A DNA stretch of 17,551 nucleotides, from the NCBI GenBank assembly GCA_947167555.1, contig CAMVIO010000015.1, positions 1 to 17,551 on the forward strand. The letters are read 5' to 3'. A model generated the notes under the pieces. It saw nothing but the letters and a program-made list of their open reading frames with translations. It was not told where the DNA came from and did no database searches. The position numbers and the translations under genes were made by a program. This stretch comes from an uncultured Selenomonadales bacterium. GTDB lineage: Bacteria; Bacillota; Negativicutes; Selenomonadales; Selenomonadaceae. The stretch's first letter is position 1. Every line of letters starts with the position of its first letter. This document shows positions 6,854 to 14,367 of the stretch, piece after piece.

Positions 6854-7801
6854 TCAACGGAAATTCTTGCGCGCGTTTTCGGCGACCGCCGAAACGCCGT
6901 TGACGAGGTCTTCCAAGATTACGCGGACCGGCTTGATGTCGTTCATCATGCCGGAAATCTGCCCGATCATCACCGATCCCATCTCCACGTCGCCTTCCCG
7001 CGCCGCCATGCGGAGCGTGCCAAGGCCGAGCTTTTCCAGTTCCTCTGCGGACGCGCCCGCCGCCTCTTTTTCGAGGTAAATACGCGTCAGCTTGTTTTGC
7101 AGCACCCGCGCCGGATGACCCGTGGTGCGGCCCGTGATAACCGTCGAACGGTCGCGGGCCTTCAATACGAGATTCTTGTAATTTTCATGGGCGATGCATT
7201 CCTCGGACATGACGAAGCGCGTCCCCATCTGCACCGCCTGCGCCCCCAGCGCAAACGCCGCGCAGATACCGCGGGAATCGCCGATGCCGCCGGCCGCGAT
7301 GACGGGAACATCCACCGCGTCCACCACCTGCGGCACCAGCGCCATGGTCGTCAACTCGCCGATATGGCCGCCGCTTTCCATGCCCTCCGCAATGATCGCG
7401 TCGACGCCCGTGCGGACCAAGCGCTTCGCCAGCGCCACAGACGCCACAACGGGAATGACCTTGGTTCCGATTTCTTTCAGCGAAGGAATATACTCGCCGG
7501 GATTGCCCGCGCCCGTGGTCACCACCGGCACACGCTCATCCAGCATCAACTGCATGACTTCCTTGACGAAGGGGGACATCAGCATGATATTGACGCCGAA
7601 GGGCTTCTTCGTCGCCTTCTTCACCTTCTGGATTTCCGCGCGAAGCACGTCCGGCGGCATATGGCCCGCGCCAATGATGCCGAGGCCGCCCGCTTCGGAG
7701 ACCGCGGACGCCAACTCCGCCGTGCCGAGCCAAGCCATCCCGCCCTGAAAGATCGGATACTTGAGCCCCAGCATCTTGCAAACCGCATTTTCTTCAAACA
7801 T
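6854..7801 (-). CDS. fabK: Enoyl-ACP reductase II (FabK)
   Basis: A 315-residue FMN-dependent enzyme that reduces trans-2-enoyl-ACP, the last step of each elongation cycle; FabK replaces FabI in many Firmicutes. Visible are YPIFQGGMAWLG (15-26), AGHMPP, ESGGHIGE with the family's catalytic His146, VIAAGGIGD and GAQAVQMGTRF. The ATG at 7801 shares one base with the fabH stop (TAATG) and has AAGGAGGA 7 bases upstream, showing tight coupling. Upstream extension would be antisense-like sequence within fabH. It lacks the four-Cys tail of its paralogue at 3849-4808. FabI is not encoded in the window, and FabK enzymes are known to be little affected by triclosan. Confidence 0.95.
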   Translation of the reverse strand: MFEENAVCKMLGLKYPIFQGGMAWLGTAELASAVSEAGGLGIIGAGHMPPDVLRAEIQKVKKATKKPFGVNIMLMSPFVKEVMQLMLDERVPVVTTGAGNPGEYIPSLKEIGTKVIPVVASVALAKRLVRTGVDAIIAEGMESGGHIGELTTMALVPQVVDAVDVPVIAAGGIGDSRGICAAFALGAQAVQMGTRFVMSEECIAHENYKNLVLKARDRSTVITGRTTGHPARVLQNKLTRIYLEKEAAGASAEELEKLGLGTLRMAAREGDVEMGSVMIGQISGMMNDIKPVRVILEDLVNGVSAVAENARKNFR

Positions 7802-8799
7802 TACAAATCCTCCTTCGCCCATCGCATGATACAGGAAGCCCATGTCAGGCCCGCGCCGAACCCGGCCAGGACGACGATATCGCCCTTCCTGAACCGGCCT
7901 TCGCCCGCGGCCTCTGCGAGAGCCATCGGTATCGAGGCGGCAGGCACATTCCCGTATTTCCCAATATTGATTATAACCTTTTCCAACGGCAATGCAAGCC
8001 GTTTTGCCGCGGACTGGATAATTCTTATATTCGCCTGATGCGGAACGAGCCAATCGACGTCCTTCGGCTCCATGCCCGCGCGCTCCAAGGATCGCTTCAT
8101 CGTCGCGCCCATGGCGCGAACGGCGAACTTGAAAACCTCCGCGCCGTTCATGTATACGCAGTTCTGTTTTTGGCCCTCAACCAGCGCGCGCCCCCGGTCG
8201 CCGGACGCAATCCCCAGCGCGCCCGTTCCGCTGCCGTCGCTCCCGAGGTCAAAACCAAGGATGCCGAAGCCCTTTTCCACCGGCCCGTAAACAGCGGCTC
8301 CCGCGCCGTCCCCAAACAGCACGCAGGTATTCCTGTCTTCCCAGTCCAAAAATTTTGAGAGCACCTCGACGCCGATGACCAGTACCCGGCGATAAGTCCC
8401 TGTCTTGATGAACTGCGCCGCCACAGTGGAACTGTACACGAAGCCGGAACAGGCCGCCGCCAAGTCAAAGGCCGCCGCGTTGACAGCGCCTAGCTTGTCC
8501 TGGATAAAACTCGCCGTGGAAGGGCAAACCGCGTCTCCCGTCAGCGTCGCGCAAATAATGAGATCCACTTCTTCCGGCTTCGTATGGGCGTCCGCCAGCG
8601 CCCGGACAGCCGCTTGATAAGCAAGCTCAGAGGCGGGCACGTCCTTCGGCGAGATATGCCTCTCATGGATGCCCGTGCGTTCCACAATCCATTCGTCGCT
8701 GGTATCGACCATTTTTTCCAAGTCAAAATTCGTGAGAATGCGCTCCGGTACGTAAAAGCCCGTGCCAAGGACGCCGGCGTCAATTGTCGTCGATGTCAT
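7801..8799 (-). CDS. fabH: Beta-ketoacyl-ACP synthase III (FabH)
   Basis: A 332-residue initiating condensing enzyme that joins an acyl-CoA primer (acetyl or branched) to malonyl-ACP. The catalytic triad is Cys117 (AAACSGFVYS), His254 (VPHQANIRI) and Asn284 (KYGNVPAASIP). The N-terminus with GTGFYVPERILTN, then TSDEWIVERTGI is diagnostic. The ATG at 8799 lies inside the 3' end of plsX (20-base overlap), and its AAAGGAGGAG site lies in plsX coding sequence, so it should be coupled to plsX. Its stop shares a base with the fabK start. Primer preference cannot be read from these motifs. Confidence 0.96.
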   Translation of the reverse strand: MTSTTIDAGVLGTGFYVPERILTNFDLEKMVDTSDEWIVERTGIHERHISPKDVPASELAYQAAVRALADAHTKPEEVDLIICATLTGDAVCPSTASFIQDKLGAVNAAAFDLAAACSGFVYSSTVAAQFIKTGTYRRVLVIGVEVLSKFLDWEDRNTCVLFGDGAGAAVYGPVEKGFGILGFDLGSDGSGTGALGIASGDRGRALVEGQKQNCVYMNGAEVFKFAVRAMGATMKRSLERAGMEPKDVDWLVPHQANIRIIQSAAKRLALPLEKVIINIGKYGNVPAASIPMALAEAAGEGRFRKGDIVVLAGFGAGLTWASCIMRWAKEDL

Positions 8800-9817
8800 T
8801 GAGCAACATCTCCTCCTTTATGATAGTGCTTTGGATTCGCTCCAAAGCTTTGCTTTTCGCAAAATCGTTGGCCACGCGGATCGCGTTGGTAATCGCCTTC
8901 GCGTTGGACGACCCGTGGCTGATGATCACGCAGCCGTTCACGCCGAGAAGCGGCGCGCCGCCATATTCCGTTACATCAAGTTTTTTCGCAAGTTTTTTGA
9001 GGGAAGGCTTGACCAAAAGCGCGCCTAGTTTCGCAAAAGGGCCCGCACGCATCAGCTCGTCCTTGACAAGCTGGATGATCGTCTTCGCCAGTCCTTCGCC
9101 GAACTTCAAAAGCGCGTTGCCCACAAAACCGTCGCAGACGACCACGTCGAAATTTCCCTTCGGGATGTCCCGCCCCTCCGCGTTGCCCGTAAAATGAATG
9201 ACTTGTTTTTCCCCGAGCGCCGTCAGAAGCGGATATGTCTCGCGGGCGAGCTCGTCGCCCTTCGTCTCCTCCTCGCCGATATTGAGAAGGCCGACCCGAG
9301 GCGATTTATGCCCATAGACGAGTTCCGAATAGACCGAGCCCATCAGGGCGCTCTGTAAAAGATGAATCGGCTTTGAGTCGACGTTCGCGCCGGAGTCCAG
9401 CATCAGCGTCGCGCCTTGGGGCGTGGGAATCGGCGTCGCGATAGACGGGCGCTTGATTCCTTTGATCCTTTTCAGCACGAGCTGCGCCGCGGCCACCGCC
9501 GCGCCCGTACTGCCCGCAGAGAGCACAGCGTCGCATTCCCCGTCCTTCACCAGCCGGGTCGCAACCACTACGGACGAGTCCTTCTTCTGCCGAACCGCAT
9601 CCGCCGGATGCTCGTCCATCTCGACGACCTCGTCGGCATGACGGATGGTCACTTTCTGTTTTTCCCAATCCCTCTCGCCGTCAAGAACATGTCGTATTCT
9701 TTTCTCATCACCGACCAGCACGATTTCGCAATCAAACTGCCGGGCGGCTCGCAGTGCGCCCAGGACGATCTCCTTCGGAGCGTAATCGCCCCCCATGGCG
9801 TCGACTGCAATCCTCAT
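8780..9817 (-). CDS. plsX: Phosphate acyltransferase (PlsX)
   Basis: A 345-residue peripheral membrane enzyme that converts acyl-ACP to acyl-phosphate, the donor for PlsY in phospholipid synthesis. The N-terminus MRIAVDAMGGDYAPKE is diagnostic, and further family motifs include STGA, PTPQGATLMLDSGANVD and LLNIGEEETKGDE. The ATG at 9817 is chosen because AGGAGGG lies 7 bases upstream. It is first in its transcription unit, after the rpmF terminator and behind a likely promoter of its own, and overlaps fabH. No fapR regulator gene lies between rpmF and plsX, where many Bacillus-type operons have it. Confidence 0.96.
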   Translation of the reverse strand: MRIAVDAMGGDYAPKEIVLGALRAARQFDCEIVLVGDEKRIRHVLDGERDWEKQKVTIRHADEVVEMDEHPADAVRQKKDSSVVVATRLVKDGECDAVLSAGSTGAAVAAAQLVLKRIKGIKRPSIATPIPTPQGATLMLDSGANVDSKPIHLLQSALMGSVYSELVYGHKSPRVGLLNIGEEETKGDELARETYPLLTALGEKQVIHFTGNAEGRDIPKGNFDVVVCDGFVGNALLKFGEGLAKTIIQLVKDELMRAGPFAKLGALLVKPSLKKLAKKLDVTEYGGAPLLGVNGCVIISHGSSNAKAITNAIRVANDFAKSKALERIQSTIIKEEMLLNDIDDN

Positions 9818-9894
9818 CAGGAATCCCTCCTGCGAGCGGGGCACGCATTCACGCGCAAATCCCGCATTGCAAGGGCAGACGGAAACCCGCCGCC

Positions 9895-9908
9895 TTGATA
9901 TTTTTCAA
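9895..9908. promoter_or_regulatory. Possible operator downstream of the plsX promoter
   Basis: An inverted repeat TTGA-N6-TCAA just downstream of the plsX -10 box, overlapping GATAT/ATATC repeats. Fatty-acid regulators such as FabT and FapR bind palindromes in this position, but the sequence matches neither consensus well. This is a weak call. Confidence 0.25.
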
Positions 9909-9920
9909 CCATATCGTTTG

Positions 9921-9949
9921 ATTATACTTGCTTTTTTTCTAAAATGCAA
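9921..9949 (-). promoter_or_regulatory. Probable promoter of the plsX-fab operon
   Basis: On the minus strand TATAAT (9926-9921) has a weak -35, TTGCAT (9949-9944), 17 bases upstream. It lies just after the rpmF terminator and gives a leader of about 100 nt before the plsX ATG at 9817. Confidence 0.6.
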
Positions 9950-9985
9950 GCAAAAAGAGAGCAGGCTACCCCGCCCACTCTCTTT
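9950..9985 (-). terminator. Intrinsic terminator after rpmF
   Basis: AAAGAGAG (9954-9961) pairs with CTCTCTTT (9978-9985), with an inner GGC/GCC pairing, and is followed on the minus strand by a T-rich run. It starts 9 bases after the rpmF stop. It separates the DUF177-rpmF transcript from plsX-fab. Confidence 0.8.
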
Positions 9986-9994
9986 ACTGCTTTT

Positions 9995-10174
9995 TTACTC
10001 ACCTTGAGCGATAACTTCCTTGCCGTCATAAAAGCCGCACTCCATGCAAACATGGTGAGGGAGCTTCGGCTCATGGCACTGCGGGCAAAGCACATAGCCC
10101 GGCACCGTGAGTTTCCAATTCGCGCGGCGTTTGTCACGGCGCGATTTCGACATCTTGCGTTTCGGCGCTGCCAT
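9995..10174 (-). CDS. rpmF: 50S ribosomal protein L32 (zinc-ribbon form)
   Basis: A 59-residue basic protein beginning MAAPKRKMSKSRRDKRR, the standard L32 N-terminus. It carries a zinc ribbon of Cys30-x2-Cys33 and Cys43-x2-Cys46 (CPQC and CMEC), so this is the zinc-binding form. AAGGAGGTG lies about 6-7 bases before the ATG. It follows DUF177 by 14 bases, an almost universal pairing, and precedes the fatty-acid genes as in many bacteria. Many genomes also carry a zinc-free copy used in zinc starvation; none is in this window. Confidence 0.97.
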   Translation of the reverse strand: MAAPKRKMSKSRRDKRRANWKLTVPGYVLCPQCHEPKLPHHVCMECGFYDGKEVIAQGE

Positions 10175-10188
10175 CCGGATACACCTCC

Positions 10189-10707
10189 TTAACCCTGACT
10201 CTTTTCCTTCATCATCAAATCTTTCAAGACCTCAAGCCTTGGATCCACGACCTCGCGGTCGCAGCCGCAGTCGTCTTGGTTCAAGTCCGCACCGCATTTC
10301 GGGCAAAGCCCCTTGCAGTCCGGACGGCATAAATTTCGGATCGGAATCGCGGCGATGACCACATCCCGAACGAGCGGCGCAAGGTCAATCCCTTCCTCGC
10401 CGAACGCGTTCACGTCCATATCGTCCGCCGCACTATCCCGATGAAAATCTTCCGTGAAAGGATACCGTTCCCGCGCTTCAACCTCCGCAAGGCAACGGTC
10501 GCAGACGAAAGCCCGCGTCGCAAGGATCTCGCCGGAAACGCGAAATAATCCGCCCGTATTCTCGAGCGTCCCCTCCACGATCAGCGGTCCCTGAAAACGC
10601 GCGTCCGCCTCCGAAACGCCCAGCGCTTCCGCCGCCGTCTCGAAGCGAAACCCGTCCCTGAAACCGAGAGCTTCCTCCCGATCCCCTATCTTCAATCTCA
10701 TTTCCAT
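10189..10707 (-). CDS. yceD: DUF177/YceD family protein, partner of L32
   Basis: A 172-residue cytosolic protein of the YceD/DUF177 family, almost always encoded directly before rpmF. The family is implicated in large-subunit rRNA accumulation or 23S rRNA processing in plants and bacteria, with no known catalytic activity. Cysteine pairs are visible at Cys69/Cys72 (CDRC) and Cys127, 131, 135, 138 (CRPDCKGLCPKC), with CGC at 147-149, the family pattern suggesting zinc binding. The ATG at 10707 has GAGG about 10 bases upstream. Transcription starts from a perfect consensus promoter only ~13 bases ahead of the ATG, so the leader is unusually short. Confidence 0.93.
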   Translation of the reverse strand: MEMRLKIGDREEALGFRDGFRFETAAEALGVSEADARFQGPLIVEGTLENTGGLFRVSGEILATRAFVCDRCLAEVEARERYPFTEDFHRDSAADDMDVNAFGEEGIDLAPLVRDVVIAAIPIRNLCRPDCKGLCPKCGADLNQDDCGCDREVVDPRLEVLKDLMMKEKSQG

Positions 10708-10726
10708 CCGAAACCAACCTCAGCCT

Positions 10727-10755
10727 ATTATAGCGACAGACCTATGCCTTGTCAA
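10727..10755 (-). promoter_or_regulatory. Perfect consensus sigma-70 promoter for DUF177-rpmF
   Basis: On the minus strand TTGACA (10755-10750) and TATAAT (10732-10727) are exactly 17 bases apart. The predicted start at about 10720 lies within or next to the GAGG ribosome site, giving a leader of ~13 nt before the ATG at 10707. Confidence 0.92.
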
Positions 10756-10797
10756 GAAATGCCGCGCATCTTTGCAAAGTCCTTGCAAAATATGATT

Positions 10798-11685
10798 TTA
10801 ACCGTGCCCGCTCTTCTTGAAGCGACCGCCCACGATATCGTGGACTTGATTGATCGTGACGAAGGCCGTTTCGTCATGATTCAGCACGATCTCTTTTACG
10901 CGCTGCAACTCAAGCCTCGTGACGACCGCGTACAGCACGTTCCGTCGCTCCTTCTTGTAGCCGCCCTCGCCGTAGAGGATCGTAATACCGCGCCCCATTT
11001 CGTCCATCAGCGCCTGCCCGATTTCGTCCGGCGTCCGCGTCACAATCATGACGGAATAAGACGTGTCCATGCCTTTGAGAACGACGTCAATCGTTTGCGA
11101 AATGACATAATAGGCGACAACCGAATACATCGCCTGCTCCCAGTCAAACAAAAATCCCGCCGCCGTGAAAATGAAAAGGTTGATGAACATCACGACTTCG
11201 CCGACGGAAAAGACCGACTTCTTGTCCGCGATGATTGCCACGATCTCCGTGCCGTCCAGCGAACCGCCCGCGCGCATGATCATGCCGACGCCGATGCCGT
11301 CAATGATACCGCCGAAAATCGCCGCCAAAAAAAGGTCGTCGGTAAGCTGCGGAATCGGCTTAAAATAGGCCGTCCAAACTGACAAAAAAACGATGGCAAC
11401 GGACGTCGCCAAGGCAAAATCCTTGCCGATTTGCTTGTAACCGAGATAAAGGAAGGGCAGATTGAACAGCACGAGAAAAATACCATACTCTTGCCCCGTG
11501 ATTGCGCCCGCCATGATGGAAAGGCCGACAACGCCGCCGTCGATAATCTTGTTCGGGACGAGAAAAATCTCCAACCCGATAGACGCGATAAACGCGCCCA
11601 AATAAAGGGTCAGATATTTTTTCAGAAAATCTTTCCAAGAGCGCGAAGCGTGTCGTGCAGGAGCCGTGCTTGCCGTTGCTTCCAT
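10798..11685 (-). CDS. YitT-family membrane protein (DUF161 with C-terminal DUF2179)
   Basis: A 295-residue inner-membrane protein. About six or seven hydrophobic segments are visible, at ~24-43, 50-64, 67-83, 89-108, 117-137, 161-180 and 185-203. Typical YitT motifs include PNKIIDGGVVGLSI and GGSLDGTEIVA. Residues ~205-295 form the soluble C-terminal domain (DUF2179), with ILYGEGGYKKERRNVLYAVV. The function of the family is not established; a transporter role is often suggested. The start lies 6 bases after the larC stop with GGGGGA about 10 bases upstream, so it is co-transcribed with larB-larC. A link to nickel is only suggested by position. I see no clear terminator after it. Confidence 0.9.
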   Translation of the reverse strand: MEATASTAPARHASRSWKDFLKKYLTLYLGAFIASIGLEIFLVPNKIIDGGVVGLSIMAGAITGQEYGIFLVLFNLPFLYLGYKQIGKDFALATSVAIVFLSVWTAYFKPIPQLTDDLFLAAIFGGIIDGIGVGMIMRAGGSLDGTEIVAIIADKKSVFSVGEVVMFINLFIFTAAGFLFDWEQAMYSVVAYYVISQTIDVVLKGMDTSYSVMIVTRTPDEIGQALMDEMGRGITILYGEGGYKKERRNVLYAVVTRLELQRVKEIVLNHDETAFVTINQVHDIVGGRFKKSGHG

Positions 11686-11691
11686 GATGCG

Positions 11692-12981
11692 CTATTCCCC
11701 CAGTCTGCGGCGAAGCTCCGCGATCGCGTCCGCCCGCACTTTTTTCAACGGTACATCCTTTTCCTGTGCCAAACGGCGGCAATCCTCATACTCAGCCGAA
11801 ACGGAAACGATATGCCCTTTGTACGCGCTGATCTTGCAGGACACCTCGCCGTACTCCGTCTCCACCGTCGCCGTACGCCGCGCCGCCTCGATCCTTTCGC
11901 CCACCGGCACGACGCGAAGGCCGATGCTCGTCGTCTCGCTGAACACGATATCCGCGCAGGGCTCCTTTTCCGCTTCTCCAACCAGCACCGAGAGTGTCGC
12001 CGCCGGACGGTTTTTCTTCATGAAAATCGGCGTCGTCCAGACGTCCAGCGCCCCCGCTTCCAAAAGCTTTTCGTAGACGTATCCGTAATCCTGCGGATTC
12101 ATGTCGTCGATATTTGTTTCCAATATATATAGCCGTTGCGCTTCGCGCCCCTGATAATCGCCGACGTACATGCGCAGCACGTTCGGGATGGAAAGCTCCC
12201 ATGTCCCCGCACCGTAAGCGATCTGCTCCGGCTGGAAATCCCCGGGCAGATTCTCGGCAAACGTCGCCAGCGCGCGGATCACCGCCGCGCCCGTCGGCGT
12301 CGTCATCTCCTTCGCGTCCGCCGCGTGGTAGAACGGGAAGCCCGCCAAAAGCTCCGCCGTCGCCGGAGCGGGCACCATCATCGTACCGTGGGCGCACTCG
12401 ACGAAACCGCTGCCGGTATTGACCCGCGATACAAACACCTTTTCCACGCCGAAATATTCCAGCGCAATCGCCGTACCGACGATATCGGCAATCGAATCCG
12501 TCGCGCCGACCTCGTGGAAATGCACCTCGTCGGGAGCAACGCCATGGACCTTGCCCTCCGCCTTCGCCAACTCCTCGAAAATCGCGAGGCTGTTTTTCTT
12601 CACATTCTCTCCCAGCGTCGAGGACTCGATCATTTCCCGTATCGTCGACATCGTGCGGTGCGCGTGATGATGCTCCGCGTGATGCCCGTGTTCGTGTTTG
12701 TGTTCATGCTCATGGTCATGATGATGTTCATGTTCGTGCCCCGGCTGGCCGACCACATGGAATTCCGCCGGCTCGCCCTCGACCAACACCCGCACATATT
12801 TAGCGCAAATCCCGTTTTTCGAGACGTCCGTGACCTCGACGGAAAATTCCTCCGGCGGCAGGACCTTTTTGAGCTCCCCGACAAGATGCGCCTCCGGCAA
12901 TCCCGCCTGCAAAAACGCGCCGAGCAGCATATTACCGCTGATTCCCGCGAAACAATCCAGATAAATCGCTTTCATTGCCAT
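11692..12981 (-). CDS. larC: Nickel-pincer cofactor biosynthesis protein LarC
   Basis: A protein of about 429 residues that inserts nickel into the pincer precursor to form the NPN cofactor, in a CTP-dependent reaction. The N-terminus MKAIYLDCFAGISGNM is diagnostic. A histidine-rich stretch at ~82-108 has 16 His in 27 residues, likely for nickel capture or storage. HFHEVGATDSIADIVG and the C-terminal ETNIDDMNPQDYG domain follow. The gene is one uninterrupted frame, unlike Lactobacillus plantarum, where larC1 and larC2 are joined by a programmed frameshift. The ATG at 12981 is chosen for GAGG 5 bases upstream; GTG at 12987 (4-base GTGA overlap with larB) and ATG at 12975 are alternatives. yitT follows closely. 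Confidence 0.93.
   Translation of the reverse strand: MAMKAIYLDCFAGISGNMLLGAFLQAGLPEAHLVGELKKVLPPEEFSVEVTDVSKNGICAKYVRVLVEGEPAEFHVVGQPGHEHEHHHDHEHEHKHEHGHHAEHHHAHRTMSTIREMIESSTLGENVKKNSLAIFEELAKAEGKVHGVAPDEVHFHEVGATDSIADIVGTAIALEYFGVEKVFVSRVNTGSGFVECAHGTMMVPAPATAELLAGFPFYHAADAKEMTTPTGAAVIRALATFAENLPGDFQPEQIAYGAGTWELSIPNVLRMYVGDYQGREAQRLYILETNIDDMNPQDYGYVYEKLLEAGALDVWTTPIFMKKNRPAATLSVLVGEAEKEPCADIVFSETTSIGLRVVPVGERIEAARRTATVETEYGEVSCKISAYKGHIVSVSAEYEDCRRLAQEKDVPLKKVRADAIAELRRRLGE
12658..12738 (-). repeat. His-rich codon repeat in larC
   Basis: Imperfect hexamer repeats of His-Glu and His-Asp codons (CAT/CAC alternating with GAA/GAG/GAC) encode 16 His in 27 residues. The synonymous codons vary, so this is coding selection rather than a pure microsatellite. 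Confidence 0.75.
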
Positions 12982-12983
12982 CT

Positions 12984-13739
12984 TCACCTCATCTTGTTGA
13001 TCTTGCTTGCGAGCACGCCCGCGCCGTAGCCGTTGTCGATATTCATGACCGCGACGCCCGCCGCGCAGGAATTGAGCATCGCCAAGAGAGCCGACAATCC
13101 GTGGAAGCTGGCGCCGTAGCCCACGCTGGTCGGCACCGCTATGACGGGCCGCGCCGTCATGCCGCCCACTACGCTGGCCAGCGCGCCTTCCATCCCGGCG
13201 ACGACGATGATGACATTCGCGCGCCGGATTTCTTCCTCATGGGCAAACAGGCGATGGATGCCCGCTACGCCGACGTCGAAACAGGCGTCCACCGCGTTCC
13301 CCATCAGTTCCGCCGTCAACGCGGCTTCCCTTGCCACGGGGATGTCGCTGGTCCCCGCTGTCAGCACCAATACGCGCCGCGTCTCGTCCACGTCCTCTGT
13401 CTCACGCCGGACATACAGGATGCGCGCCGCCTCGTCGTAGACCGCCTCCGGCGCGCTCTCCTTCACGAGCGCGGCCTTCTCCGCGGACACCCGCGTCGCC
13501 ATCACGCTCTTCTTGCTCTCCGCAAGCAGCCGGAGGAAGATCGCCCGCGTCTGTTCCATCGTCTTCCCCTCGGCGTAAATGACCTCCGGGAATCCCTGCC
13601 GCAGTTCCCGATGATGGTCGATCTGCGCGAAGCCGATATCCTCATAAGGCATCCGGGAAATCGCGTCGGCGCTCTCAACCAGCGTAGCCTCACCTTTCCG
13701 GTACCGTTCCAGCCACGCGCAAATTTCTTCCTTATTCAA
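12984..13739 (-). CDS. larB: Nickel-pincer cofactor biosynthesis protein LarB
   Basis: A 251-residue enzyme when started at TTG 13739; it carboxylates and hydrolyses nicotinic acid adenine dinucleotide, the first step to the nickel-pincer nucleotide. The C-terminal half resembles PurE. Visible motifs are TAGTSDIPVA (GTSDIP ~129-134), AGMEGALASVVGG (~182-193), VPTSVGYGASFHG and NSCAAGVAVMNIDNGYGAG, whose Cys215 matches the family's conserved cysteine. The TTG has GGGGAG 6 bases upstream. An ATG at 13781 would extend the protein, but it lies in the loop of the preceding terminator. Length with TTG matches known LarB (~246). It overlaps larC. No promoter fits between the terminator and this start. 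Confidence 0.92.
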   Translation of the reverse strand: MNKEEICAWLERYRKGEATLVESADAISRMPYEDIGFAQIDHHRELRQGFPEVIYAEGKTMEQTRAIFLRLLAESKKSVMATRVSAEKAALVKESAPEAVYDEAARILYVRRETEDVDETRRVLVLTAGTSDIPVAREAALTAELMGNAVDACFDVGVAGIHRLFAHEEEIRRANVIIVVAGMEGALASVVGGMTARPVIAVPTSVGYGASFHGLSALLAMLNSCAAGVAVMNIDNGYGAGVLASKINKMR

Positions 13740-13745
13740 AAAGCG

Positions 13746-13751
13746 CTCCCC
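13746..13751 (-). promoter_or_regulatory. Ribosome binding site that sets the TTG start of larB
   Basis: GGGGAG, 6 bases before the TTG at 13739 and only 12 bases after the T-run of the upstream terminator. Confidence 0.65.
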
Positions 13752-13763
13752 TTTCCTTTTACC

Positions 13764-13794
13764 AAAAAAGCCCTTCCGCAAGGAAAGGGCTTTT
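13764..13794 (-). terminator. Intrinsic terminator/attenuator before larB
   Basis: AAAAGCCC-TTCC pairs with GGAA-A-GGGCTTTT around GCAA (one bulged A), followed on the minus strand by TTTTTT. It begins 7 bases after the stop of the coiled-coil gene and ends ~25 bases before the larB start. Confidence 0.85.
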
Positions 13795-13800
13795 CCGTTT

Positions 13801-14343
13801 TCATTCCTCGGGCAATTCCGCCGGCGCCATCGGCTGCGGCTCCGCAGGAGGCAGCTCCGGCTCCACAGGCATCTTTTGCAGCTCGTCCCGCGCCTGCTTC
13901 AAGACCTCCAACGCATTCCCGACGTTGAGTATCAAGTGGTCGAAAACCTGGTTCGCGTAATTGTTCGCGTTCAAACGAAGCTGACGCGCCTGCTGATACG
14001 AAGTCTCATACAGTTCCTTCGCTTGGGCCTTCGTCTGCTCCATGATGAGTTCGGCTTTTTCTTGGGACTCCCGGACGATCTTGCTCTCGTCGATCATCTG
14101 CTCCGCAGTATCCTTCGCACGGGAAATAATCTGCTCCGACTCGCCGCGCGCCTGATTCAGTATCTCGTCCCGGCTGTCCATGATCTCCTGCGCATTGGCC
14201 AGCTCGTTCGGCAGTTCCTGCCGCAGGTTGTCCAGAAGACGCACCAGATCCGACTCGCTGATGAATATGCTGTTTGTCAGCGGCATCCGCTTCGCGTCAA
14301 CGACAAGATTCTCGATATCGTCCAAAATAGTGCTTACCGACAT
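13801..14343 (-). CDS. Coiled-coil protein, ATP-synthase-b/DivIVA-like
   Basis: A 180-residue soluble protein dominated by charged heptad-like helix from ~50 to 160, with runs such as ESEQIISRAKDTAEQMIDES and MEQTKAQAKELYETSYQQAR. It ends in a Pro/Glu-rich tail (PVEPELPPAEPQPMAPAELPEE region). There is no membrane helix or signal peptide. Proteins of this kind downstream of coaD in Firmicutes are often annotated as ATP synthase subunit b-like or DivIVA-like, but the function is unknown. The ATG at 14343 has only a weak AGG/GAG ribosome site. It lies 24 bases after coaD and is followed at once by a terminator, so rsmD-coaD-this gene may be a unit separate from larBC. Confidence 0.8.
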   Translation of the reverse strand: MSVSTILDDIENLVVDAKRMPLTNSIFISESDLVRLLDNLRQELPNELANAQEIMDSRDEILNQARGESEQIISRAKDTAEQMIDESKIVRESQEKAELIMEQTKAQAKELYETSYQQARQLRLNANNYANQVFDHLILNVGNALEVLKQARDELQKMPVEPELPPAEPQPMAPAELPEE

Positions 14344-14367
14344 GTTCTCAGCCTGCTTTCTTACCTA

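Noticed and set aside
6710..8038. A 442-codon open frame on the plus strand opposite fabK and fabD
   Set aside because: Same reasoning: antisense shadow, His/Arg-rich, no ribosome site or domain.
12658..12738. Short repeats in larC as a possible CRISPR-like or microsatellite array
   Set aside because: The repeats are in frame, encode a metal-binding His/Glu tract typical of LarC and have varied synonymous codons with no spacers.
13740..13781. ATG start of larB at 13781
   Set aside because: It lies in the loop region of the intrinsic terminator; the TTG at 13739 has a good ribosome site and gives the family length.
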